A stretch of 22,095 nucleotides of DNA from Ignavibacteria bacterium UBA2373 (GTDB lineage: Bacteria; Bacteroidota; Ignavibacteria; Kapaibacteriales; UBA961), in contig DDTD01000062.1 of assembly GCA_002344005.1 (NCBI GenBank), positions 1 to 22,095 on the forward strand. The letters are read 5' to 3'. The notes beneath the pieces were generated by a model. It was not told where the DNA came from. It was given only the letters and a program-made list of their open reading frames with translations, and ran no database searches. A program made the position numbers and the translations under genes. Position 1 is the stretch's first letter. Each line of letters opens with the position of its first letter. Of this stretch, positions 16,090 through 22,095 are shown piece after piece.

Positions 16090-16105
16090 TATAACATTAT
16101 CTATC

Positions 16106-16160
16106 AAAGTGAACGAGCTTATAGTAAATAACTCAAGTTCTGAAGTTCACTTTCTTTTTT
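16106..16160 (+). terminator. Terminator of the type IX cargo gene
   Basis: The perfect 9-bp inverted repeat AAAGTGAAC (16106-16114) with GTTCACTTT (16145-16153), 30-nt loop, is followed by CTTTTTT, 17 nt after the stop codon. Confidence 0.8.
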
Positions 16161-16169
16161 AAAGCCAAC

Positions 16170-16201
16170 CCGCCCTACAGAAATGCAGGGCGGTATTTTT
16201 T
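16170..16201 (+). terminator. Second tandem terminator
   Basis: The 7-bp GC-rich inverted repeat CCGCCCT (16170-16176) with AGGGCGG (16187-16193) is followed by TATTTTTT. The T tract is also a near match to a TAnnTTTG promoter box with one extra T (16194-16202). Confidence 0.75.
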
Positions 16202-16207
16202 GAAATT

Positions 16208-16331
16208 GATTGCAAAAAAAAAATCATACACTCTCCACGACAAGTATCAACAGCATTTTGCCGGTGAGAGGTAGAGTCATTGAAGTACTGTCGGAAGCCG
16301 CTTTACAGTCCAAGTAAAGTGGCTTTTTTTA
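16208..16331 (+). ncRNA. Candidate small RNA between terminators 2 and 3
   Basis: A stretch of about 120 nt starts a few bases after a promoter-like TATTTTTTG and ends at a strong terminator. Inside, CTCT-CAC at about 16231-16238 can pair with GTG-AGAG at about 16264-16270. No ORF fits it. This is inferred from the layout alone; the start is a guess. Confidence 0.25.
16295..16331 (+). terminator. Strong terminator with 12-bp stem
   Basis: AAGCCGCTTTAC (16295-16306) pairs with GTAAAGTGGCTT (16314-16325) with one G.T wobble and a 7-nt loop, followed by a T tract. Two other terminators lie upstream, so this one should have a separate transcript to end. Confidence 0.8.
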
Positions 16332-16447
16332 TTCTATGAATTATTCGAAAAAAATGCCGGAAAAATATCAAGTATATATTCGATGATACAATGCAATAAA
16401 AATAAATGTCAATTAAAAAAAAACAATAACAAATATCCTTATTATTT

Positions 16448-18073
16448 TTAACTCACAAAATCTTGCGTTAATTCTTTTTGATGGCGTAATGAGTAAACAT
16501 GGAATTTATCAGGCGGGCAATGCTCACTTTGTTGTAAACGGATACGGACAAAATGTTTAATCATTAAACGCGAGAGCCGTGACACAGAACCTTCAAGTAA
16601 ATATTCCGCCACAGTGGGGTGAACAATAATTTGTACACCAAATTCGCGGGAGGCGGCGCGGAAATTACGCAACCAGCGTTCGATTGAGGCAACAATAAGC
16701 GATGGTGATTGCACACGTCCCACACCATTACATGTCGGGCAGGCATCACTTAATCGTTCCGTAATATTTTGCCGTATGCGCTGGCGAGTTATTTGCATAA
16801 GCCCTAATTGAGTAATGGGATAGCACACAGTTTTTGCGCGATCTTTACTTAATTCCCGTCGCATTTCATTCCACACTCTTTTTCTGTTTTCTTCAAGTTG
16901 CATATCAATAAAATCCACAACAATAATACCACCCACATCACGTAAGCGTAATTGTTGTGCAATGACACGCACTGCATCAAGATTGGTGCGGGTAACAACT
17001 TTTTCTTGCTCTTGTTCACTTGTCGAACGACCGCTATTGACATCCACCACAAATAATGCTTCTGTCTGATCTAAAACAATAGAGCCGCCACCGGGTACAA
17101 GCACTTTACGAGCATAAGTACTTGCTATGGTTTTTTCGATATTAAAATATTCAAATATCGCTTTTTTACCTTCATACAAAAATACTTTATCGCTTAATTC
17201 GGGCGAAGACCATTGTAAGTATGTGACAATCTCATTGAACAACTTTTTGGAGTCCACGACCACACGTACCACATCGCTGGTGAAAAGGTCTCGTATGACA
17301 CTGCCTGTAATATTCTTATCACGAAATAATAATGCCGGCGGTTTACTTGCTTTTTTGACATTACTTTCGATTTCATTCCATTGTTCGAGCAAATAATCCC
17401 AATCGCGCCGCAAATCTTCTTCGCTTTTTCCATCGGATGCCGTTCGTATAATGCATCCCGCTCCCGGCGGTAAGATGGATTTGGCTAAAGCACGAAGCCG
17501 TTTGCGTTCTTTGATTGAACTGATTTTACGGGAAACACCGATAAGATTGTCGAAGGGAAGTAATACCACATAGCGTCCGGGTAATGCCACTTTGGTTGCC
17601 ACACGCACGCCTTTGGTGGAATATGCTTCTCGCACCACCTGCACAATAACAGTTTGCTGAGGTTGCAAATTGATGGAAATTGTACCCGACCGTTTTGTCG
17701 CAAATGTAGGTAAAGTTTTTCCATGAGTATCATCAGGTTTTCTTAGACGCAGCGCAATAGCCGCCGCTTCGCTCACGGGTTCATCGCTTTGGGAAGCCAC
17801 GGTGTCATCATCGTCATCTTCGTCGGTAACGAAGGACTCTTCGAGTGTGGAATCCACATCGGAAAAATGTAAGAAGGCATCTTGTTTAAGCCCAATATCC
17901 ACGAAAGCAGCATTCATCCCTTGAGCAATTTTTTGTACTTTGCCCATGAATACACTGCCGACCATACGCTCTTGGTCAGGGGTTTCGATGAATAATTCGG
18001 CTAATTCGCCATTTTCGGTGATAGCAATACGCGCCTCATTGAGGGACGTACTGATAAAAATCTCTTTTTTCAT
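16448..18073 (-). CDS. rng: Ribonuclease G/E family endoribonuclease
   Basis: 541 residues from the ATG at 18073, where the family N-terminus MKKEIFISTSLNEARIAI begins; the longer reading from 18121 would run into the SRP RNA gene. The S1 domain (about 35-145) is interrupted by an acidic insert of about 55 residues (TDEDDDDDTVASQSDEPV region, 83-130). The catalytic region has FVVDVNSGRS (Asp344) and VVDFIDM (Asp387), the two metal-binding aspartates, and the CPTCNG zinc-link (Cys445, Cys448) that joins protomers. It lacks the long C-terminal scaffold of RNase E, so it is RNase G-like in length. It processes rRNA and degrades mRNA. Its ATG lies 41 nt downstream of the SRP RNA, after a T-rich stretch. 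Confidence 0.95.
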   Translation of the reverse strand: MKKEIFISTSLNEARIAITENGELAELFIETPDQERMVGSVFMGKVQKIAQGMNAAFVDIGLKQDAFLHFSDVDSTLEESFVTDEDDDDDTVASQSDEPVSEAAAIALRLRKPDDTHGKTLPTFATKRSGTISINLQPQQTVIVQVVREAYSTKGVRVATKVALPGRYVVLLPFDNLIGVSRKISSIKERKRLRALAKSILPPGAGCIIRTASDGKSEEDLRRDWDYLLEQWNEIESNVKKASKPPALLFRDKNITGSVIRDLFTSDVVRVVVDSKKLFNEIVTYLQWSSPELSDKVFLYEGKKAIFEYFNIEKTIASTYARKVLVPGGGSIVLDQTEALFVVDVNSGRSTSEQEQEKVVTRTNLDAVRVIAQQLRLRDVGGIIVVDFIDMQLEENRKRVWNEMRRELSKDRAKTVCYPITQLGLMQITRQRIRQNITERLSDACPTCNGVGRVQSPSLIVASIERWLRNFRAASREFGVQIIVHPTVAEYLLEGSVSRLSRLMIKHFVRIRLQQSEHCPPDKFHVYSLRHQKELTQDFVS

Positions 18074-18114
18074 GCGGTCTAATAATTCAACACGCCGTTG
18101 AAAACAAAAAAAAA

Positions 18115-18212
18115 CGGTCAAGCTGACCGTATCGCACTTTAAGCAAACTGACCGTTGCTTCCTTCCGGACCTGGCGGGGTTGGGTTTGTCAAAGCCGCAC
18201 GGAACTTGACCG
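18115..18212 (-). ncRNA. ffs: Signal recognition particle 4.5S RNA
   Basis: The minus strand contains the diagnostic SRP helix-8 core CCAGGTCCGGAAGGAAGCA, with the GGAA tetraloop and asymmetric internal loops that bind Ffh. The ends close perfectly as CGGTCAAG (5', at 18212) with CTTGACCG (3', at 18115), giving a 98-nt hairpin RNA. A TATTTTTG box ends 5 nt before the 5' end. After the 3' end comes a T-rich run on the minus strand (18101-18114), which serves as terminator. It lies between pdxA and rng, all on the minus strand. Confidence 0.96.
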
Positions 18213-18216
18213 AGCG

Positions 18217-18224
18217 CAAAAATA
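18217..18224 (-). promoter_or_regulatory. TATTTTTG promoter box for SRP RNA
   Basis: TATTTTTG on the minus strand ends 5 nt from the predicted SRP RNA 5' end, the spacing expected of a -7 element. This is the best supported of the promoter calls because the RNA start is fixed by the closing helix. Confidence 0.7.
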
Positions 18225-18253
18225 GGAAAATTGGCTGAATTAGAATGCTTTTT

Positions 18254-19258
18254 TTATGATTGCAAGACACCCTTAGAGCGGTACTTTCGGCGATGAACAG
18301 CTATATCTGCCGCAATAACAACTGCTTCCGCCATTGAGGAACTATCGGTTTTTTTTTGCCCTGCAATGCCATAAGCAGTGCCATGATCGGGTGAGGTACG
18401 CACTATGGGCAGCCCCGCCGTCATATTCACTCCGCCACCTGTGGCAAGCATTTTTAATGGTATTAAACCCTGATCGTGGTACATGGCAAGAATGCCATCA
18501 AAGTAACCATAGCTGCCGTGAGCAAAAAAACCATCCGCAGGAAAACAGCCTTCAATGTGATGTCCTGTCCTGTGGGAAAATTGTCGGAGTGCCGGCTCAA
18601 TAATCGTTGCTTCTTCTGTGCCTATAGTCCCGCCTTCACCGGCATGAGGATTTAATCCAAGAACGGCGATGCGTGGTTTTTCTATACCAAAATCTTCGAT
18701 TAAACTCCGAGTAAACAGGTGCAGCGTATGGTCAATATGTGATGCGTTGATATGACCGGAAACCATACTCAAAGGGATGTGAATTGTCGTAAGTGCAACA
18801 CGTACTGTCCTTGTGCAGAGTATCATCATGTAGGAATTACCGCTCTTGCATATATCTGCATAAAATTCCGTTTGTCCGGGATAATTCCAGCCCTGTTCTT
18901 GTAATATCTTTTTCGCTATCGGTAAAGTCACTATAGCGTCAAGAAGACCTTGTTTAGCATCATATCCGGTTTGCTCCAAAGAACGTATGGCGGCTTGTGC
19001 ATGTATGGCATTGGGTTTACCAAAATCTATGGGAGCATAGTCTCCGGTGGGAACAATAGTTAATGATGAAGGCAAAGACCATTGGTTTTTACCGAATAAT
19101 CTGTCATAGTATTCGCATACGGTGTCGGGATGAGCGTAAAGACGTATATCAAAAGTATTCAACGGTAAAGAATGTAAAGCACCATAGAGCACTTCAAGCC
19201 CAATCCCTGCTGCGTCGCCGACGGTAATCCCAAGTCGTAGCTGCATATTATCGGACAT
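18254..19258 (-). CDS. pdxA: 4-hydroxythreonine-4-phosphate dehydrogenase PdxA
   Basis: 334 residues. It oxidises 4-phospho-hydroxythreonine with NAD during the DXP-dependent synthesis of pyridoxal phosphate, in the cytosol. The three metal-binding histidines are present: His160 (TTIHIPL), His205 (LNPHAGEGG) and His261 (AMYHDQGLIPLK). The N-terminal motif is GDAAGIGLE, where the usual form is GDPxGIGPE, and the substrate-loop motif is YPGQTEF (Gln129) where E. coli has GHTEF. The ATG at 19258 overlaps the upstream gene by 11 bases; a second ATG at 19246, one base past that gene's stop, is equally plausible and would give 330 residues. It is translationally linked to the acidic unknown gene upstream. 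Confidence 0.93.
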   Translation of the reverse strand: MSDNMQLRLGITVGDAAGIGLEVLYGALHSLPLNTFDIRLYAHPDTVCEYYDRLFGKNQWSLPSSLTIVPTGDYAPIDFGKPNAIHAQAAIRSLEQTGYDAKQGLLDAIVTLPIAKKILQEQGWNYPGQTEFYADICKSGNSYMMILCTRTVRVALTTIHIPLSMVSGHINASHIDHTLHLFTRSLIEDFGIEKPRIAVLGLNPHAGEGGTIGTEEATIIEPALRQFSHRTGHHIEGCFPADGFFAHGSYGYFDGILAMYHDQGLIPLKMLATGGGVNMTAGLPIVRTSPDHGTAYGIAGQKKTDSSSMAEAVVIAADIAVHRRKYRSKGVLQS

Positions 19259-21062
19259 AGCGTTTTTGGATGATTGTTCGTAACTCCTTTGCTACTGCAC
19301 CGCTATCCTTAATATTATGGCGCACATAAAAACGGTCAATAGCAGCGGCGGCTTCTTTCCATGAATATGTTTTGTCTATGTCTTTGACAAATGTGTCGAA
19401 TAATTCGGGATCTTTGTGGAATACCTTTTTGATAAATGTATCACGTTTTGCCGGATCTATTTTTGAGGACAGAGATGGTATATAACCACGTGCATTCTGT
19501 TCTTGTAAAGAATACACCTCAGCATGTGTGTGTGATTCAGAGTGAGTGGTGCTATCGGTTGTATGTTCCGGTTCAACTGTCCGCTCATCACTATTGACGG
19601 CTTCTTCATCTTCAGGAAGAATGGAAGCAGTTTCTGTTGCTTCGGCGGCATCACTATGAAACGCATCTGTCGTGGTTTGTTGCTCCGCATTCTCAACTGT
19701 TTCCGCTATGATGTCATTGACAGCGATGTCCACGATTTCTGTATCTTGTTGTTCATTTTGAGTTGTTTCGGTACTTTCTTCCTTATCAAGATTGAGCGAA
19801 TCGGGTAAGTGTATTTCTTCCACCATTCCATCATATGTGTCTTCGGCTGAGTTATCGAATACAAGTTCTTCGATTGAAGGCATTTGAACAAATTCTTCTT
19901 CATTTTCTTGAAGTGATTGTATTTCTTCATCCATGACTTGTTCAATAGTTTCTTCCGAGTCATCGGTGGGAGATTCTTCATCGTGATTATGAAGAACATC
20001 AGATTTCAATAGTTGCGGTTTTTCTCGCATTGCATCTATGTTGTCTTGCACGAAGGAATCATCGCGCATAAACTCAGCCATATATAATGCGACGGATTCT
20101 TCTTTATCAACGCTCACATAATCACGGGTTTGGGAATAGGAATGAATAAGTCCGAGGAATCCCGAGTTTGCCTCATCAAATTCGGGCGATAACACAAAAT
20201 TATCTTCTTCTGTAACTTCTTCAATTGATTGGGGCTGCTCGGTTTCTTCCGCTATTGGTTGGGGTTCACCGTCATCTAAAGAACTTAAAATTGTTGTGAC
20301 AACATTGAGAAATTCTTCTCGGTTAATTTTGTCGGTATGTTCTTCATAATACATCCTTTCCAATTCTTTGGCAATAAGATCAACGCCTTTATCATCCAAA
20401 AAGATAATCAGAGCTTCAATCGGCAAAGCATAATCATCAGCCGCTTGTCCGGAGGGAGCAAAAAAATCATATAATGGTGCGAGCAAATCAGTAAATTGAT
20501 AGGGGGTAAGCTCCAATATCATGGCATTGTCAATTTCCATAATCAGATTCTCAAAATCTGATATTGTCAATAACTCAGGTGATGGGTGATCGGAGTATGT
20601 TTTCTCTGCCCATTCACGAAAACCATTGGTAAGATATTGATAATCATAGAAATAGTTAAGGCGCAACCACACTTCATGAATAGTTTTCGTCGGTTCACCC
20701 CTAAAAACAAACCATCGCAATGTTGTGCGTGGGCGACAAAGGAAGTTAAGGCGCGCTTTTACGGCAGTGTCCAATAAACCAAGAAATTCTTCGGCATTGA
20801 AGCGCACTGTTTCCCGCAATACTTTGTCCATTTCCTGCAATAATGACACGACGGAATTATCTGAATAATCAAAACGGCGATCGGATGCACGTTCCTGATT
20901 CAATTCATAAATCCACCAATCGGCATGAGCAGCAAAGAAAGTCTTGTAAAACATGGGGATGCCCTCAATTGCACACAATCGTTGCAATGTGGTATAATCG
21001 CCACGCTCTACCATTATATCCATGCAGCGTTTTTTTTCGCGTTCTATCTCTAATTCAAACAT
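19248..21062 (-). CDS. Acidic protein of unknown function with conserved ends
   Basis: 604 residues from the ATG at 21062; a GTG at 21107 is the longer option. Residues about 1-250 look like a folded helical domain rich in aromatic residues (RFDYSDNSVVSLLQEMDKVL, LRLNYFYDYQYLTNG). About 255-530 is a low-complexity, strongly acidic segment with clusters of Glu, Asp, Thr and Gln (for example EETEQPQSIEEVTEEDN), probably disordered. The last 75 residues form a second compact helical piece with FHKDPELFDTFVKDIDK and KELRTIIQKRYVR. I do not recognise a family. It has no signal peptide or membrane segment, so it is cytosolic. It forms an overlapping pair with pdxA. A cytosolic scaffold is a guess. 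Confidence 0.8.
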   Translation of the reverse strand: MFELEIEREKKRCMDIMVERGDYTTLQRLCAIEGIPMFYKTFFAAHADWWIYELNQERASDRRFDYSDNSVVSLLQEMDKVLRETVRFNAEEFLGLLDTAVKARLNFLCRPRTTLRWFVFRGEPTKTIHEVWLRLNYFYDYQYLTNGFREWAEKTYSDHPSPELLTISDFENLIMEIDNAMILELTPYQFTDLLAPLYDFFAPSGQAADDYALPIEALIIFLDDKGVDLIAKELERMYYEEHTDKINREEFLNVVTTILSSLDDGEPQPIAEETEQPQSIEEVTEEDNFVLSPEFDEANSGFLGLIHSYSQTRDYVSVDKEESVALYMAEFMRDDSFVQDNIDAMREKPQLLKSDVLHNHDEESPTDDSEETIEQVMDEEIQSLQENEEEFVQMPSIEELVFDNSAEDTYDGMVEEIHLPDSLNLDKEESTETTQNEQQDTEIVDIAVNDIIAETVENAEQQTTTDAFHSDAAEATETASILPEDEEAVNSDERTVEPEHTTDSTTHSESHTHAEVYSLQEQNARGYIPSLSSKIDPAKRDTFIKKVFHKDPELFDTFVKDIDKTYSWKEAAAAIDRFYVRHNIKDSGAVAKELRTIIQKRYVR

Positions 21063-21081
21063 AATACTCTCTACACAATGG

Positions 21082-21110
21082 GGAGTGAGAAATCGCCGGA
21101 GATTCACTCC
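21082..21110 (-). promoter_or_regulatory. Leader hairpin of the acidic-pdxA operon
   Basis: The perfect 7-bp inverted repeat GGAGTGA (21082-21088) with TCACTCC (21104-21110) lies between the promoter box and the ATG at 21062, so it would be in the mRNA leader or act as an operator. No T run follows. Confidence 0.4.
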
Positions 21111-21121
21111 TAACGGCTTTG

Positions 21122-21129
21122 CAAAAATA
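21122..21129 (-). promoter_or_regulatory. TATTTTTG promoter box for the acidic-pdxA operon
   Basis: The minus strand reads TATTTTTG, 59 nt before the ATG at 21062. It is the same octamer as at 1501, 4703, 9184 and 18217. Confidence 0.5.
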
Positions 21130-21319
21130 CAGAATATCCATAGAGTCGTTTTGTTTTGTGTCGGAAAAGATATGTTTCCTTATCATAAATATGGAATCTC
21201 AAACCTTCTATCAGATGAAAGTTGAAGCATACTTTCACAAAGCATTCCGGCGAAGCAATCCTTCACTTTTGTGTAATTGTGCTCTTACCACGATGAAAAA
21301 TATTGAAAAACCTTAATCG

Positions 21320-21381
21320 TACACTACCGAACACACGGTGTAGCAGCAGAGTAAAATCTGCATGGTCGGGCGCTATTGCCC
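21320..21381 (+). promoter_or_regulatory. Three consecutive small hairpins upstream of the DsbA-like gene
   Basis: TACAC at 21320-21324 pairs with GTGTA at 21338-21342, GCAGA at 21346-21350 with TCTGC at 21357-21361, and GGGC at 21368-21371 with GCCC at 21378-21381. They end 21 nt before the ATG at 21403. Individually each stem is short and could be chance. A TATAAT at 21383-21388 is also present. Confidence 0.3.
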
Positions 21382-21402
21382 ATATAATGTTCCAATACTT
21401 CC

Positions 21403-22095
21403 ATGAAAACTTTACTTACTCTCATTTGTCTCGGACTTTTTTCTTTTACCCACACGACTGCACATATTACGAAGGGCGCACCCATGAAAAAAAAGAAACT
21501 ACTCTATGTCTATGATGCTTTATGCGGTTGGTGCTTCGGGTTTAGTCCGACAATCCAAAAAATACAACAAGAATACAAAGATGTTCTCGATATTGAAGTC
21601 ATAAGCGGAGGGCTTAAAGTAGGGGAGTCTGCCGGTCAGCTTAATGTGATTGCACCATATATTAAAACTGCCTATAAAACAGTAGAAAAAACATGTGGGG
21701 TGACATTTGGTGAGCCATTTGTCAATGGTACATTGCAAAAAGGAACAATGATACTCAATTCTGTTCCACCGGCAATTGCATTATCCATTGTCAAAGAAAA
21801 ATATCCCGACAAAGCTCTGGAATTTGCTGCCTTGCTCCACACAATGATCTATATTGATGGCTTTGAACCCGAGGATTATGATAAATATGCCATATATGCC
21901 GCAAAAATAGGATATGATAAAGAAGAGTTTTTACAAAAAATGTCTGATCCCATATATAAAGAAAAAGCATTTGCAGATTTTTCTCGTGCAATGGAATTGG
22001 GAGCAATGAGTTTCCCGACAGTATTTATAGAAAACAATGGAAAATATGAAATACTTTTTAATGGCTATATGCCTTATAATAAAGTAAAAACAGTG
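21403..22095 (+). CDS. DsbA-family CxxC protein, 3' end missing
   Basis: The frame is open from ATG 21403 to the last base of the window (231 codons), so the 3' end is outside. The sequence from the second ATG (21484) starts KKKLLYVYDALCGWCFGFSP, with the thioredoxin-fold active site CGWC at Cys41 and Cys44 counted from 21403. Later come LEFAALLHTMIYIDGFEPED and a cis-Pro region MSFPTVFIENNGKY. This matches the predicted protein-disulfide isomerases of the DsbA superfamily (COG3531-like). From 21403 the protein gains a 20-residue secretion signal (MKTLLTLICLGLFSFTHTTA), so it may be periplasmic, where such enzymes form or shuffle disulfides. If 21484 is used it is cytosolic. Confidence 0.82.
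   Translation, partial: MKTLLTLICLGLFSFTHTTAHITKGAPMKKKKLLYVYDALCGWCFGFSPTIQKIQQEYKDVLDIEVISGGLKVGESAGQLNVIAPYIKTAYKTVEKTCGVTFGEPFVNGTLQKGTMILNSVPPAIALSIVKEKYPDKALEFAALLHTMIYIDGFEPEDYDKYAIYAAKIGYDKEEFLQKMSDPIYKEKAFADFSRAMELGAMSFPTVFIENNGKYEILFNGYMPYNKVKTV

Larger units (their letters stand above)
16090..16447. other. 358-base intergenic region with three hairpins
   Basis: There is no coding sequence here. From left to right it holds the cargo-gene terminator (16106-16160), a second terminator (16170-16201), a 90-base stretch that may encode a small RNA, a third terminator (16295-16331) and an AT-rich tail before the RNase G stop at 16448. No clear terminator for RNase G is visible on the minus strand. 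Confidence 0.8.
21063..21402. other. 340-base intergenic region with leader structures
   Basis: There is no supported gene here. Toward the minus-strand gene are a hairpin (21082-21110) and a TATTTTTG box (21122-21129). The middle (about 21130-21315) shows nothing I can assign. Toward the plus-strand gene are three small hairpins in a row (21320-21381). Confidence 0.7.

Noticed and set aside
19542..19999. ORFs on both strands within the acidic part of the unknown protein
   Set aside because: They are shadows of the low-complexity GAA/GAT-rich coding sequence; the long minus-strand frame with the right start and end is the real one.
21303..21515. Plus-strand ORF of 70 codons overlapping the DsbA-like start
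   Set aside because: It is out of frame with the CxxC protein, with no motif; the overlapping frame with signal peptide and CGWC is convincing.

Overview
The window looks like a chromosomal segment of a low-GC, Gram-negative bacterium of the Bacteroidota/Chlorobiota/'Candidatus Kapabacteria' side of the FCB group. Three things point there. A large exported protein (13879-16089) ends in a type IX secretion C-terminal sorting domain. A TAnnTTTG -7 promoter box, often exactly TATTTTTG, recurs just upstream of RNA genes and coding starts. Recognisable Shine-Dalgarno sequences are present before only some genes. The genus cannot be read from the sequence.

Layout. 1-1361: 3' part of an OLD-like ATPase-TOPRIM protein (possible defence gene), facing a tRNA-Arg(CCG) (1412-1484, minus) that has its own terminator. 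1524-4566 (minus): a three-gene ABC exporter operon of lipoprotein membrane-fusion protein, FtsX-type permease and LolD/MacB-type ATPase, with each gene overlapping the next by a few bases. 4735-6640 (plus): a DUF1207-like outer-membrane protein, a small DnaC/IstB-like AAA+ ATPase and an HPr phosphocarrier. 6683-10581: an accessory-looking block of small enzymes, namely four separate VOC (glyoxalase/bleomycin-resistance) proteins, a DUF1569/DinB-like protein, a YciI-like protein, a tiny antitoxin-like protein and a DUF4199 membrane protein. Inside it is a 52-bp A-B-spacer-B-A array of direct repeats (8999-9050). 10655-11638: an AT-rich putative lipoprotein gene bracketed by two identical 51-bp direct repeats. 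11784-16089: a TPR/coiled-coil/LuxR-HTH regulator divergent from the type IX cargo protein, followed by three successive terminator hairpins that may enclose a small RNA. 16448-21062 (minus): housekeeping genes, an acidic protein of unknown function overlapping pdxA, then the 4.5S SRP RNA, then RNase G. 21403-22095 (plus): the 5' part of a CxxC thioredoxin-fold protein running off the window, preceded by a structured leader.

How the genes work together. The ABC exporter genes plainly form one machine. The TPR-LuxR protein is well placed to control the divergent secreted protein. SRP RNA, RNase G, PdxA, HPr and tRNA-Arg are core functions. The VOC/YciI/DUF1569 block resembles a collection of small detoxification or antibiotic-binding enzymes rather than one pathway. 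I found no CRISPR array, transposase, integrase or rRNA. The features most likely to be new are the repeat-bracketed lipoprotein cassette, the nested repeat array at 8999-9050 and the pairing of the AAA+ ATPase with HPr.
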